Of a stretch of DNA of 64,000 nucleotides, positions 8,801 to 21,400 are shown one piece after another; within the stretch, counting starts at the first letter, position 1, and each line of letters opens with the position of its first letter. This stretch comes from Deuterostichococcus epilithicus (Eukaryota; Chlorophyta; Trebouxiophyceae; Prasiolales; Stichococcaceae): the NCBI GenBank assembly GCA_033439295.1, contig JAVTLE010000023.1:1054001-1118000 (forward strand), in the 5' to 3' direction. The translations under genes and the position numbers were made by a program. The notes under the pieces are model-generated. The model saw only the letters and a program-made list of their open reading frames with translations. It had not been told where the DNA came from and ran no database searches.

Positions 8801-11664
8801 CGCACGGCGCATGCCCTGGATGACGGTTGGCGGCAACCACGAGCGGGACTGGCCCGACAGCGGCGACCGGTACGGCGACGTCCTCGACTCTGGTAGGTCG
8901 CCAGATTTTCCTCTGACTTGATGACTGGTCCGCAAGCGGGACTGACCCCAGCGCAGCGACCGCCTTTGCGTCTGGTGAGGTGTCTCAGGGTTTTCCCTCG
9001 GTTGTCTTCGCTCGTCCGCAAGTGCAACTGACGCGGCAGCGGCGGCCCCTGCGGCAGCGCCTTTGACATGGGCAGAATCACTGGACTGCAAACGCTGCTA
9101 GTTGCAAGCCGTGGCAGCATCTCAGCAGCAAGGCTGCCGCAGGACCAGCATCGCAGACCCTGCGGGTGCCGTCACTGCACGACCTCAGCCTGACTTGGAA
9201 TGGCTGCCTTGCCGCCCCGCTCCACACACCCATGTCTCATCTCAAGCCCGCACCATGGCAAAGGACCCATCCTGTGATCCGTCTCCTGTATTAGGTCAGT
9301 CGACAAAAGTGCCCGCGGCTCCGCAGGTGGCGAGTGCGGGGTGTCGTACCAGCGGCGCTTCTGGATGCCGCGGAAGTCGGAAGCAGAGCCCTGGTACTCC
9401 TTCGACTTTGGGCCCATTCACTTCCTGCAGTACAGCACGGAGGTGCCGTTCCACAAGGGCTCCCCTCAGCACAGGTGCGGCTGATGATTTGCCAGTGTCG
9501 GCCCTGCGGAACCGGCTGTGCATGCGGCGCTTGCTGCCCACCTGCTTGCACATGTGCGTACACGCAGGCATACGCCGCGATGGCGGCAGCGGGCGCGCAC
9601 TCGCTGCATGATGCACGCATGCATGTGTGCTCTCATGATGTCACACTGCTTTCAGCGTTCGACTCGGAATTTCAAGCCCTCACCGAGCACAGCAGTCTCG
9701 AAGGACGCTCGTGCACGGCGTTCTGGCCAAGGGCCCGCCAGTGCGCTGCCACCCCGCCGGCAGCTGCACCCGACCTCACATGCCACTCCTGGGGCAAACA
9801 TCACATCGCAGCATTGACTGAGAACTCTTTTCAACCCCAAAAATCCCTGCCGCCGCTCCTGCCGCAGGTTCATCGCTCGGGACCTGGAGGCAGTGGACCG
9901 CTCCCGAACCCCCTGGGTGGTCGTCGGCGGCCACCGCCCCATCTACATCGACTCCACCAACTACTCCCCCGGGGCGGGCGACCAGACTGTGGCTGCGGAC
10001 CTCCGCGCCGCGCTGGAGGACGAGTTTATAAAGTACGAGGTGTGCTCCACGGCTGCAGTGTGGGGCGGCGACCAAACAAGACGGGCGAACAACTGAATGC
10101 AGCAGCGTGGTCCCTCTGGATGCATCAGGGCAGGGCTCGGTCACCTGCGTTTCGAGTCTTGAGGCTGGCTCCCGGTCCAGGGCCGCCCCGTGAGGCTCGG
10201 GGGTGGGTCCGGCAGCAGTCAGACTGCAGGCAGCAGATCAGAGCAGATGGGCGCAGCGCGGTGCTTTGGGAGCTCACCCGCTGCCTTACAGCTCGCAGCG
10301 CTTTCAGCTGACCCCTTGGGTAGCATCACTTGCTGACCCGTGCGGCGTTTGCAGGTGGACAGTGGACATGGCTCGGCACGGGGACCACCGGGCCGATGTC
10401 CCCTGCCGCATTGCGCATTCACGTTGAGTTCGACAGCTTGTGCACCGGCATGCGCAGGTGGACATGATGGTGGTACAGGGTTAAGGGTGCAGGGTTCCTA
10501 GGGGCACGGGCACCACCGGGCTGGCTGCTGCACCAAGCGACGGCCTCTCGCTTCACACAAGATGGAAATTTTTCGCTGAGGGCCCCCGCCGCGATGGCGT
10601 GCGCAGGTGGACATGACGTGGCACGGCCACCACCACAGCTACCAGCGCACCTGCCCGGTGCAGCAAGAGGTGTGCCGGGGGCTGAACCAGGACGGCAGCC
10701 CCAAGGCGCCGGTCAATGTCGTCATCGGCAACGCCGGCGCAGAGCTGTGCTGGAACGTGGCGCCCAAGACGCCTTCGCACTTCGAGGTGGGGTTGAGATG
10801 CAGTTGGTCTGCTCAGCTCTTATGCCAGCTCCGATGCGTTCGCTGACAAGTCAGGTGGCAGCGCACCGTCAGCGACGCAGTGACGCCACGCGGCTGGCGC
10901 TGGCGCTGGTGAGCCTCGGGGCAGGGGGGGCACTGCCCTGCACATCCATGGCTGCTGGCATGGCTACCTGCTGGACATTGAGTATATGCCCAGTGAGCTT
11001 GGCGAGCCTGGTGCACTCCACAGCTCGATTCTAGCTGGTTGCTGAAGCATGGCCCATCAGCAAGTCGATGGACGGTGAACACCATCTTGCGTGGGTGAAG
11101 CCGCCATCATGGGTAGTTGATAAAAACCATAAACCCTACATGGTTGCCGCCGCAGGTGGTGGAGCTGGCATGGGGGTACATGAAGGTGGACGCAAACGCC
11201 ACGCACATCACCTGCGAGGTGTGCGCCGCGGGGGCGCTGTGGGAATGCCTTGCCGAAGCTGTGACTGCATTGCGCAAATCCTCTTGCGTTCACATGCTGG
11301 GCGCACCCCTGCTCTCTGCTTGGCAGCATGCGGTAAAAGTGCGCACGCTTGTTGGCTGGAGAACCGCACGCATAGATGAACGCCAAGTGCGTCCAACGTT
11401 CCTCATGTGCGCCTCCAGTAGACGCTGCCGTGCTTGCATCGACCGCAGGCCATTAGCGATGCGGAGGGTGCAGCAGGCGGGCGCACTCTCGACAAGTTCA
11501 CGCTGCACAAGCCGCGCGGCTGGCAGCCTGTCAAGGCGGCGCAGGCTGAAGTCCCTGGAAGCGCTGCAGCGGCCGCATGGGCGGCGGCAGCGGCGTGGCT
11601 GGATGCAGCCAGTGGCGGCGCGGCACGGCTGTGGCGCCGCGTCGCCGGTGCTGCGGCCTTGTGA
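5850..11664 (+). CDS. Purple acid phosphatase, plant high-molecular-weight type (12 exons)
   Basis: A secreted binuclear metallophosphoesterase that releases phosphate from organic esters. Exons: 5850-6289, 6527-6679, 6954-7071, 7419-7535, 7778-7879, 8254-8378, 8753-8892, 9327-9474, 9868-10039, 10607-10786, 11156-11218, 11449-11664. They sum to 1974 nt, a 657-residue protein. It begins with a hydrophobic signal peptide (MKLRSAVLLAAVALCLS). A fibronectin-like N-terminal domain follows (EMLVQWTTLD, then LRPDTEYFYVFGDE). The five metal-binding blocks appear in order: ADMG, NGDISYAR, VGGNHERDW, VVVGGHRPIY and HGHHHSYQRT, supplying all seven expected ligands (Asp, Asp, Tyr, Asn, His, His, His). 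The C-terminus (AWGYMKVDANATHI, then DKFTLHK) is also typical. Several introns carry decayed copies of the neighbouring exon. Roles in phosphate scavenging are known for the family; substrate is not evident here. Confidence 0.92.
8164..8220 (+). repeat. Ghost copy of phosphatase exon 6
   Basis: Intronic sequence at 8178-8195 (GAGCAGCACCCCAGCCTG) is identical over 18 nt to exon 6 at 8284-8301, an offset of 106 nt. Flanking bases are only partly alike and the frame is not open, so this looks like a decayed tandem duplicate upstream of the live exon. Confidence 0.75.
8925..9060 (+). repeat. Two ghost copies of the 3' end of phosphatase exon 7
   Basis: The live exon end (8836-8898, with AGCGGGACTG, a CAGCGGCGACCG block and the donor TCTGGTAGG) is echoed at about 8929-8980 (AGCGGGACTG, CAGCGCAGCGACCG, TCTGGTGAGG) and more weakly at about 9012-9045. 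The first ghost keeps a donor-like site. Confidence 0.65.
10353..10540 (+). repeat. Two ghost copies of the acceptor and start of phosphatase exon 10
   Basis: The live acceptor/exon start TGCGCAGGTGGACATGA (10600-10616) recurs exactly at 10451-10467 and in part (GCAGGTGGACA) near 10356. Both are followed by a degraded GGCACGG-GACCACC-like stretch matching the metal-binding His block. They could act as decoy 3' splice sites. Confidence 0.75.
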
Positions 11665-12370
11665 TGCTAGGTTCTGACCGCAGCCGGAGCTGTGGAGTGA
11701 CGAGGAACGGCCTCAGAGGCGGCCTGCGGTATCTGCGCTCGTTTGGAGTCCGGCCCCCTCCCATTCTGTACACTGCTGTCCGGAAGATACGGCCGCATGA
11801 TTCGCGTGCCAGCACGCGAGCGTCGAGGCTCTGATTGGAAAGCAAGCTTTGCGATTCTCGTATGGCTGGAACATATGGTTGGGTTTGAGTGTCTGGATTT
11901 GCATGGAAGCGCGCCAGCTGCAGTCCGCCGCGCGGCGGCCCTGTCTGGAGTCTGCGGCACCCGTCATCGATCACCTTTGGGTGACACTCCACCATCTCTT
12001 GGTTGTGTATATAAGTGTATTTAATTTCTTTTTCACAACCAACCTTCCGGTCAAAGGTCCTTTCACTTCTCACGCTCCACCACCCCCAAGTCAGACACAT
12101 TTGAGGTTTGAGCAGTCGTGGAAGCCATGCGAGCATACAAGTCTGACACTGTGCTTTTCCACAACCGCGAGACCTCGTGGTCCGCACGGGTCGGCAGCGC
12201 CAAGACAGGCCATGTGGGAAACCCAGGCGGACCACGGGATTAGCGTGTCCTCTCAGGCCATGTATTCGGCGAGAACTATAGCTGAAGCGAGAGTCCTCGC
12301 AGTACTGATGCGGTACTTACGCGCCGCTTCCTTACAAATCACGCGCGGTCCCCCGTAAATCCCACACGGT
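11665..12370. other. Intergenic region between phosphatase and LHC genes
   Basis: AT-richer than its neighbours. It contains TATATAAG at 12008-12015, which could be a core promoter element, but it lies about 500 nt before the LHC start, so its target is unclear. No protein-like frame. Confidence 0.4.
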
Positions 12371-12511
12371 CCGGAATGCCACGTGCCTTTGGATAGGAAT
12401 TGGATTTGGATTCGGCCATCACCGGCAGCGGCCCGCTGCGGACTTCACTTCACGCTTTTACCTCCTCCTCACCCACTTCCTTGCGCTTTTCAGCTGCATT
12501 AAACTTTCACA
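12371..12511 (+). promoter_or_regulatory. LHC promoter proximal region with G-box and GATA motif
   Basis: A CACGTG G-box (12380-12385) is followed within ten bases by GATAGG (12392-12397), then a pyrimidine-rich leader up to the ATG at 12512. G-box plus GATA/I-box pairs are common in light-regulated plant promoters. Light control here is an inference. Confidence 0.5.
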
Positions 12512-14698
12512 ATGGCGTCCGCTGTCATGTCCAAGGCCTTCGTCGGCCAGAGCCTGCGCGCCGCGGTGCCCACCGCTGGCCAGGTAAGGACGATCTCGTC
12601 GGCTGGCCCAGCCCCCCACTTGCGCATACCATCCCGCGGTGTCTGCTGCCGCTGGATCGGAGCTCTGATCCTGTTCATAAAGGCCGTTCCGCCGGCTGGG
12701 CAGCGCCGGCGTCGGAGTCCGGGGCAGCTCGTCTGCGGAGTGATGCCCTTTTCAAGGCGCCAGCGGATGTCGCCCACGCACAGCCTGCCACCTGATCTGC
12801 ACGAGCAGACCCTGCTTCATGGTTGCGCTGCCTGCCGCACGGGGATTGGGCCCCTGCTGCAGCCGGGTCACAGGGCTTTGTGACCGAGGGAGGCAGTGCT
12901 GCACAGCCGGTTGTTGTCGTGTCATAGTTGGCTCATCGTCTTCGCGGGGGCGCTCGCCCTGGACGTGGGCAGCCGTCTTGTGTGTGCGGCAGCGTCGGCC
13001 TTCACTTATCGCGATCAACGTGGCAATCCGGCCGCCCAGTGTATATCCCTGCTATCGTGCAGTTGCTGCGCACACCTTGCCGGCGCCTCTCCGCCCCACT
13101 CGCGCTGTCGGGATTGTCGTTCTCACGGCTGTGTTGGAATGATCACAATCGCGTTTCGTTCCAAGGTGTCAAAAGGCCAAATCCTTGACCAGTCGCCAGT
13201 CCGGAGCTGACAGCAAGGGGACTTAACAAGCTAGTTAGACAGGCTAGGTGGGTTAGAAGTCCAGGATCGCTAGTATTGCACGCACACGATCTAACACCCT
13301 CATCTCTGATGTATCGCAGGGCAACAAGCAGGTGACGCGCGCCGCCATTGAGTTTTACGGCCCCGACCGCGCCAAGTGGCTCGGCCCGCTGTCGGAGGGC
13401 GCCACCCCCGACTACCTGACCGGCGAGTTCCCTGGTGACTACGGCTGGGACACCGCCGGCCTCTCCGCCGACCCGGAGACCTTCTCCCGCTACCGCGAGA
13501 TCGAGCTGATCCACGCCCGCTGGGCCATGCTCGGCGCCCTGGGCTGCGTCACCCCGGAGCTGCTGGCCGGCGTACGTCTCCCGCCTCCTCTTGCTGCTGT
13601 GCCTCTCCTGCCTGGGATGGCGTACCTTGCCCATCACAGCCAGAGCTCCTTCTGGACATTTCTCCTGCCAGCGGGGTCCACACTTGCAGAAATTCATCTC
13701 AAATCAAGAGCAGCAGTGTCCTTACATGCTCATTGCCTGGTCCCGCAGAACGGCACCCCCTTCGGCGAGGCCATCTGGTTCAAGGCTGGCGCCCAGATCT
13801 TCGGCAGCGACGGCCTGAACTACCTGGGCAACCCCAGCCTGGTGCACGCGCAGAGCATCATCGCCACCCTGGCGTGCCAGGTGGGCTGCTGTTGTCTCGC
13901 CAGTATATGTACAATTTTGCCTGTGCTTCGGGCAGTTGGTCGACCAGGCAGTCCCGTCCTGGCATCTGCCACCCTTGCAGCGCTATGCACTTGCTGGATG
14001 CTGCAAGGCAGCTGCATGCTGTAGGATCCCACCTGCTGCGCCATTTTTACTTCTCAGCTTCTCAGGAAGTGTGCAATTCACTTCTCACTGTTATCATGTC
14101 TGTCTCTCATCTAACAGGTCGTGCTGATGGGCGGCGCTGAGGCGTACCGCGTCAACGGCGGCCCCCTGGGCGAGGGCGCTGACGCCGCCACCTACCCCGG
14201 CGGCAGCTTCGACCCCCTGGGCCTGGCTGACGACCCCGACACCTTCTCGGAGCTGAAGGTGTGCTTCCTGCAGCACCTGTGTGGCCTCCGAAGTCCTTTC
14301 GAATGCCCCGAACTCTCTCTGCTTGCCTGCAGCAATGCTTCCTGCAGTGGCTGACCAAGCTTTTACCCTGCCCGCACAGGTGAAGGAGCTGAAGAACGGC
14401 CGCCTGGCCATGTTCTCCATGTTCGGCTTCTTCGTGCAGGCCATCGTCACCGGCAAGGGCCCCATCGAGAACGTGAGTCAGTTGCATTTCAGCTCCCGAC
14501 GCTTTGCATGTCCGCCTTCAGCTTGAAGATGCGCGCTCCTGCTCATGCGCCGCCCCTCCGGCCGCGCCTTCGCTTTAATATTCACAACCGAGTGCTGATC
14601 AGTTCGCTTTGCTTTCGCTGCAGCTGAACGACCACCTGTCCGACCCGTCCGCTGTCAATGCGTTCAACTACGCCACCAAATTTACGCCTTCCAACTAG
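12512..14698 (+). CDS. LHCII major light-harvesting chlorophyll a/b-binding protein
   Basis: Antenna protein of photosystem II in the thylakoid membrane. Exons: 12512-12583, 13320-13571, 13749-13880, 14118-14258, 14380-14472, 14624-14698, giving 765 nt and 254 residues, the usual LHCBM length. Exon 1 encodes a plastid transit peptide ([20 protein letters not shown]). The mature start has [16 protein letters not shown], the trimerisation/Chl region, with Phe in place of the Trp seen in many LHCII proteins. Helix B is [17 protein letters not shown], helix C spans [14 protein letters not shown] to [17 protein letters not shown], and helix A is [20 protein letters not shown]; the Glu/His/Arg and Asn chlorophyll ligands are present. 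It ends TKFTPSN. Unlike the neighbouring genes, I saw no ghost exons in its introns. Confidence 0.95.
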
Positions 14699-14816
14699 AA
14701 ACTTTCTGGGTCATTTGGACGTTCCTAGCCTCATCTAGGCTCGTTTGAAGGCAACGGTGCAAAAAGCTTGCACACAGCCATTGTTTCGCTGCGATCTGTT
14801 GCCGCATTTTCAGAAA

Positions 14817-14821
14817 TGTAA
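14817..14821 (+). terminator. TGTAA polyadenylation signal
   Basis: TGTAA, the usual chlorophyte poly(A) motif, lies 119 nt after the LHC stop codon. A T-rich and then C/T-rich run follows to about 14930. Confidence 0.6.
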
Positions 14822-15717
14822 AATGGGGCAAAGTTGAATTCGTCAACCACCGCCGCCCCTCCCCTCTCTCTCTTTTCTCCTCATCTCCCCCCCCCTTTCC
14901 CTCTTTTCTTTCATTCATTCATCTTAACTCCACCACATTTTTCCAGCAGCATGCATGCGATACGACCGGTCACGATTTCCGCTGAGGCATTTATAGGCGG
15001 GCGATTGCACTACGGCCCCCACCCCAAGCCACAGATGCCAAGACTTGCGAGGACCAAGCTTCCAGGATTTGATGCGCGATTGCATGGTCGTCTCGCAGGT
15101 TCTGAAGGGTCCATAGTGGAATTACATCCGGCAGCTTGGACCCCATCGCTGAAACCCTGGAGATCCGACCCACCGGGGTACATGCCGTGTCTGACCAGGT
15201 GTCTTGCCAACTATATCTTGAGATCAAGCATCTGTATGGCAATACCACTAAGCCATTCCCATCGAACACCCCTCGGACAGGCAGCAGATAAGTTTCCGTC
15301 AACCCTCGAGTGCAACTGAAGAGGCTCCCACCGCCAATTTTTCTGGTAACACCACTCGTCGGCAGCCTGCCAGATGACATTGCGTTCAGCATTATCCGCG
15401 CAGAGAGGCACCCGCTGGTTTCCCACGTCCCTGGGCAGCGCCACAGCTCGGCGGCCTCACACTCTCGCCGAGGTCAGCGACCATGCATGCTACGTGTTTG
15501 CCAACGTTCACTTTCTCAAAAAAGCTGCAGCCCCGGACAGCTCAATGGCAGCATGAGTTGCACGGCAGGTCCGTCAAATAGCTTACAGCGCCAACATTCG
15601 TGTTGTTCCATCTGCAATTATAGCAACCCTTGATGTATATGAGAGTGGCAACAAACCTGCCAACCGCACCCTTCGACCGGGAGGCACCAGCTTAAGATGC
15701 ATTGACCCACACTGCAG
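14822..15717. other. Flank between the LHC gene and the first supported exon of the next gene
   Basis: Holds the pyrimidine-rich tract at 14858-14930 and short frames on both strands. A frame at about 15374-15556 could be a 5' exon of the next plus-strand gene, but nothing confirms it. Confidence 0.35.
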
Positions 15718-18411
15718 GGCGGGCGTGGCGTCGCCGGCACCGGCGCAATCTTCGTGAGTCGGCCATGGCTGAGTCGGGCGACGCAGTCGCCGAAGCAGCG
15801 GCATGATGCGTTGTGCACGGATGAGGAGCATCGTGCATACGCAGCCCGCAAGCAGGCGGTGGCGGCAAGCCTGCAGCACAAGCGGGAGGTATGCCTGCAC
15901 TGCCTCTCTCGCGTGTACAACCAAGACTGTATTGACGCGCTGTTCATGTGTGAGCGGGCAGCTGGCGCTGCAATTGCTGACGAAGATCCGGGGCTCCTTG
16001 TTCCCAGTGTCATCTGGAAGGTGGAGACCTCGTGGGATCCCTCCGGTGCGCTATCCAAGTGCCTCTGCTTCATGCGACCGCACAGGCGGACAACGAGAAG
16101 TACGGGCGGACAGGGCTGCCGCGGCGGATGCCGCAGGCCGTCTCAGCAACGCCGGCTGACGATGGTGAGCAGCGCAAGCAAAGCCGCAAGCAAATCACTC
16201 TATCACCATCGATTTGAGACAGCCTGCAGCCTGTGCCACCCATTCCTGCGGGCCATGGGGCCAGCACTGACGCCGTCTGCGATCACCACAGAGAACCCCC
16301 AGCATGGGCACACAACGTCCTGAATGCGACGGCCCAGCTGACTTGTTGGGACTTGAAGCTGGTTCAAGAATGGAAGTACCGACGCTTTCATGCGTCCGCA
16401 AAGTCGCCTGCTGTGCGCGCATGGGGAGTGGGCCGCATGGAGGCCACCTTTGAAGGGGCCGATTTGGCAGGGGGTGGATCAGACGAGGCACCCAGATTCC
16501 TTCACTGTTGATCATGTGCAGGAGCGCCAGCGCCCGCAGTCAGCCAGCGGCAGCCAGCACGCGCCGGTCGGAGGACTGTGGCCGATGGTGCCGGCAGCGG
16601 CAGTGGCAACATGCACGAGCCCAGCATCTTGCAGCAGCCGCACGGCGGCAAGGACTTTTCGGTCCCGAGGCGCATTCGCCTGGCGCGGGCAGTGGAGACG
16701 GCGGCCTCAAAGGCCACCGCAAACGACGCCGGCGCTGCGGCCGCGGCGCACCCGCCGGCCGACGAGCTGACCGGCGGCCAGGGCGAGGGAGGCCACGCCG
16801 CAGCTGAAGCCTCCAGCCTCGCCTCGCAGCCAGTCGAGCCGCCGGCGGTTCCGTCGGGCGGTTTCCACCGGTGGCGGCGCTGCGCCTAGCATGGGTGCCA
16901 AGCCGGCGGCTGGGGCGGCAGCCACTGTGCAGAAAGCAGCAGCGAATGACGCAGCCGGCGTGGCGCAGACCGCAGCGGAGGCCGAAGCCGCAGAGGCCGC
17001 CAAAGCCCGTGCCGCCGCTGCAGCTGCTGCTGCGCAGGTCGCCGCACGTGCCGCAGCGACGGCCGAGCGCGCCCGCCATGAGCGCGAGGTGCTGCGCGGC
17101 GCGCTGGATCTGGCTGCTCGGCAAGCAGCAAAGCTGGCGGCCAGGCGTGGCAAGTCGAAGGCGGCGCGGCAGCGGCGCAGACAACGCGAGGCGGCCGAGC
17201 ACCGCTGGCGGCTGGCCGCCGGCTCGAGCGGCGGCCAGCGGCCAGCGGCCGTGCCGGCAGCGCCGCCGCGGCAGCGGGCCGCGGGCGCCGTCCGATTTTG
17301 TGGTGGCGGCGCTGGACTACGTCAGGGTTAAGGCTCCCGCGGCCGCCGAGCGGCGGCTGGAGGCGATTGCGACGCCAGCTTCGGCCCGGGATCCCAGCGC
17401 ACCACCCTCAGGTGTGCACGTCAAAGGCTTTGCAGCTGCCGACGCAGGTTCCAAAGGGGTGCGTTTGTCCGGAGCTGCAAAGCCTGCGACCTGGTAGCTG
17501 CGCTTGAATGTCCAGCCCTTGCTCATCTCGCTGCGGCTGCCGCAGGCCACTCGCGCGGCACATGGCGGGGGCTGTACTCCACAGAGCGTCGCAGCCAGCG
17601 GCTGCAGGCATCCTACCACCAAAGGCGCTTGTCGCCGGAGGGGGTCCCCATCGACCACGACCCCTTCGGCCACAACCCCTTCGACACCACCTCCGTCCCC
17701 GTCGACTACAGCTTCGCCGCCCACCGTGGCGCCCTGCAGGCTTTCGCCAGCTGGCTGGTGAACGCCTGAGCTGTGGTTCTGGTCGAACTGAGGCTAGCAC
17801 TGCACACTGGGTTCAGCACTGCACACCACAGCTGGGCAAACGTCCGCCGACCAGATGTCAGCACCTCATCAAGACCTCGTCTGCCCACGCACCGCCAGGC
17901 GGCCTGCCACACTGAGCGGCATTGCCTCTGTCTCACATTGCAGGACGCCGCATTGGCCTCGGAATCCACAAGCGAGCCCCAACAGCCGGCCGTCGGCGCC
18001 GAGCAGAGCGAGGAGGTGCGAGGTCGGATGTCCACGTGTGCTCTGGCCGCCGCCCGATGGCCCCATTGCTGCAGGGTGCTGCTGTCCAGCTGCCGCAGGG
18101 CCGCCGGCTCCACTGTACATTGTGTGCAGTGCTGCTGCAATGCAGCAACGACGGCTTGCTGCCATCGTCGCCGAGGCCGTCTGGAACTGAAGCATTCGTG
18201 GGAGATCACTGGGACAAGGCCTTCAATGGCGACGGTGTTTCGCTGACACCCTTGTGGTCACTCCGCCCTGCAGGACCTCCTCAACTTTGTCGTCCCCCGC
18301 ATGGACCCGATTCACCTAGACGCCGACGCCAAGCCCAGCATGGAGGTGTAGCATGGCTCCCTGCTGTGCGTCAGGTCCTCACTCCTGCTGCGCTGTGGCG
18401 GATCCGATTTG

Positions 18412-18457
<46 letters not shown>

Positions 18458-21400
18458 GAGAGCACCGCCGCCAGCAGCTCCTATGGTCAGCTGCCGCATG
18501 TCTGGTGCACTGCCGATACTGCCGTGACCGCTGGCGCTAGTGCCAGAACCGGTGCTGGACTTTCAAAAGGCACTTTCTCGGGCTTTTTGAAACCCTAAAA
18601 CTCTGGAGAGCTGGTCTCGAAACCAGGCGCTGAGAAGCTGGCGTCTGTGTTGACGGCAACTGGCCTTGCCTCCCGCAACAGGCCGAGGCAGCCCTGCTAG
18701 GCTGCCAGCCGCCGCCGACAGCGGCGCATGGCGTCACGGGCGAGACCGTCCAGGTCATCCTGGACATGCGCGCCCTCGAAGGTGTGCATTGAGATCCTGA
18801 CGGCTCAGGCATGATGCGAACAGTGTCGGCAAGGAAGGTGATGTCTGGTTGCCTGCATGAAGTTGGTATGTAGCGCGCTACGTCACTGCAAGCAACATGC
18901 GCTGGTCGAACCCTGCTGACCATACCGGCACCCAGACCAGGCCGAAGTGTTGCACACGTAGGAATTGGGCGTCTGGTTCCTCAGCTGGTGCCGGCGTCCA
19001 GCACGGCGGCGGACGTCAAGGTCGTCCTGCAGGGCAACCTAGGTGCGCTGCCTGCTAATATAGAGAAAATCTTCCGTGTCAGGTGGTCGCCTGTCAGCGC
19101 AAATAGCAGGCTGGTGAGATGGACAGGCCCCGGAGTCTGCATCATGCCGGCAGCGGTCCTATGTGGACCAGCATCTACTGGAGGGTTGGGGCAGCAATAA
19201 GGCTGTGGCTGAGCCCTATCTAGGGCTGTGCTCCCTGCACACCGAGGCCTCGTTGCACTGCTTTTCGTTGTTGTGCTCGTGGCATGGGTGATTGTGCATC
19301 TGCGTGAGAGTCTCAGACCTTGGATCTTTGATGAACCTCGTTGTTGTCTAGATTCTGATGCAAACACGAGACGGTGCCGGTGGTGCCGCAGGCATGGCGG
19401 CCGCCAGGCTGCGCCTGACATTTCAAGGTCGGGAGCTGCCAGACGTCCGGCGGCTGGCGGAGGCGGGCGTCACGGCTGACGCAGCGATCGGCGTCGGGCT
19501 GCGCATGGGAGGGCTGCTGGGCGGCGCCCCGCCGACGGCTGCCAGCCAGCCGCCCGGCTGTGCGGTGCGGCAGCTTGCGATCAATGTGTGCACGGCATGA
19601 CGTCGGAGGCTGTCCAGGTTTCCTCATGTTGCGTGTTGGTCCCCAATTCATTTTGCGGGCAGCCTGGACCCCGAGGCATCTCCCTCAAATCCATCATGAC
19701 GGTCCGTCTTGCATGCAGCCGCCGCCGCAGCCGCCCCAGCAGCCGCCCCAGCAGCCGCCCCAGCAGCACCAGCAGCACCAGCAGCAACAGCATCAGGTGG
19801 ACACTGCTTCAGGCTCACCTTGCAGTGCTCGTTGCGCAGCGTATGTGAGGCCAGGCCCCGCTTGAGCTGAACATCATACCAAGCATCGGCGAAGGCGTTG
19901 CCGGATTCCCTGGTCAGGCTGCTGCATACAGCGGCCGCATCCGTCTCCATAGTTTGTTCAGTACTATTCTTTGGGCGCGATGCGCAGGCCGGCACATTGC
20001 AGGCGCCGCTGCTGGCAACGATCTCGCATCAGGTGCGGCAGGTGGAGCAGCAGTGGCAGGTGCAGCCGCAGGTGCAGCAGCAGCAGGTGCAGCAGCAGCA
20101 GCAGCACCAGGTATGGGGCCGTGCTACTTCAAGTGCAGTGCTCGTTGCACCACGGACAAACGACCATGGTCTGTGGTACTAAACTTCATCTCAGGCACAG
20201 GCGCATGTAGTTCTGGGTTTTCCTGGTCGGGCTGCAGACAACAACCGCTGCCATCTCCTTCTTCTGATCAGCACTCTCCTTATCGGTCGTGTGCAGGGCG
20301 CCCCGCTACAGGCGGCGGTGCTCTCGCAGCAGGTGCAGCAGCAGTGGCAGCAGCAGCAACAACAGCAGCAGCAACAACAGATGCGGTGGATGCAGAACCA
20401 GCAGCAGCAGCAGCAACAACAAATGCATTGGATGCAGCAGCTCCTACAACAGCAGCAGCAGCAGATGCGGCTGATGCAGCGGTTGTTACACCAGCAGCAG
20501 CAGCAGCAGATGCCCCTGCAACCGCCCCTGCACCGACAGCAGCAGGTGAAGGGGCATGCTTCTTCTTCAAGGTCACCTGCAGTGCTCATAGCAACACGGA
20601 CGTGATGCCAGGCGCCGTTGAACAGAATGCCATCTCAGGCACATGCGTAGGCGTTCCCACAGATTGTCTGGTCGGGCTGCTGCAGACAGCGGCCACATTC
20701 GTCTCCTTCGTTGGATCAGCATTGTTCTTTGCTAGTGCGCAGGGCGCACCGCTGCAGGCGCTGCCGTCGCAGCACCTGCTGTCGTCGCCGCCGCCGCAGC
20801 AGCAGGCGCCCCTGCATCCGCCCCTCCTGCAGCAGCAGCAGGAGCAGCACCAGGTGAAGGGTCGTGCCACTGCAGGCTCACCTTGCGGTGCTCGTAGCGA
20901 GACGAATGTGAGGCATTGTTCTGTTTGGACTGGACGACACGCAGAGTGGCTGTGCAAGGTCGCTGGGCAGGCGTGGAGATTGTCCAGGCCATGTATTTCG
21001 GCATCATTGGTGCTGATCCTACAATGCAGGTGCTCGGTGAGATCTCTCGCCCCCTGCCGCTCACATCAGGGGCCGCAGCCATGCCGGCAGCGACGCCGCC
21101 GAGCAGCAGCACCCACCCGAGTGCTGGCATGCTGGATGACCCGGCGTTCCTCCCGGAGCTGGACGAGCTTGTGCGCCCGCAAAACCTGGACGAGCTGGCG
21201 GCGGCAGCCGGCACGTTGTGGCCCGGATTCGAGGCCTTGGCGATCAGCTCGGCCGAGCCGCAGCACCCGCTTCCTCCCACGCCGCGCTGCCCGATCCCTG
21301 CACAGCAGGTGACTTCGAAAGCGCTTGGTGGGTTTGCGTCGCTGCTGGGCACATGGTCAGCGTGTCGGGCCCAGGCATGGTGTATCAGCGAAAGTGATCG

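Noticed and set aside
16707-17202. Ala/Arg-rich minus-strand frames at 16.5-17.2 kb
   Set aside because: Shadows of an Ala-rich plus-strand coding stretch; no minus-strand exon signals or motifs.
20280-20576. Repeat array in the Gln-rich region considered as a CRISPR-like array
   Set aside because: Units are CAG/CAA codon runs within exons bounded by splice sites; there are no uniform spacers or repeats, and the setting is eukaryotic.
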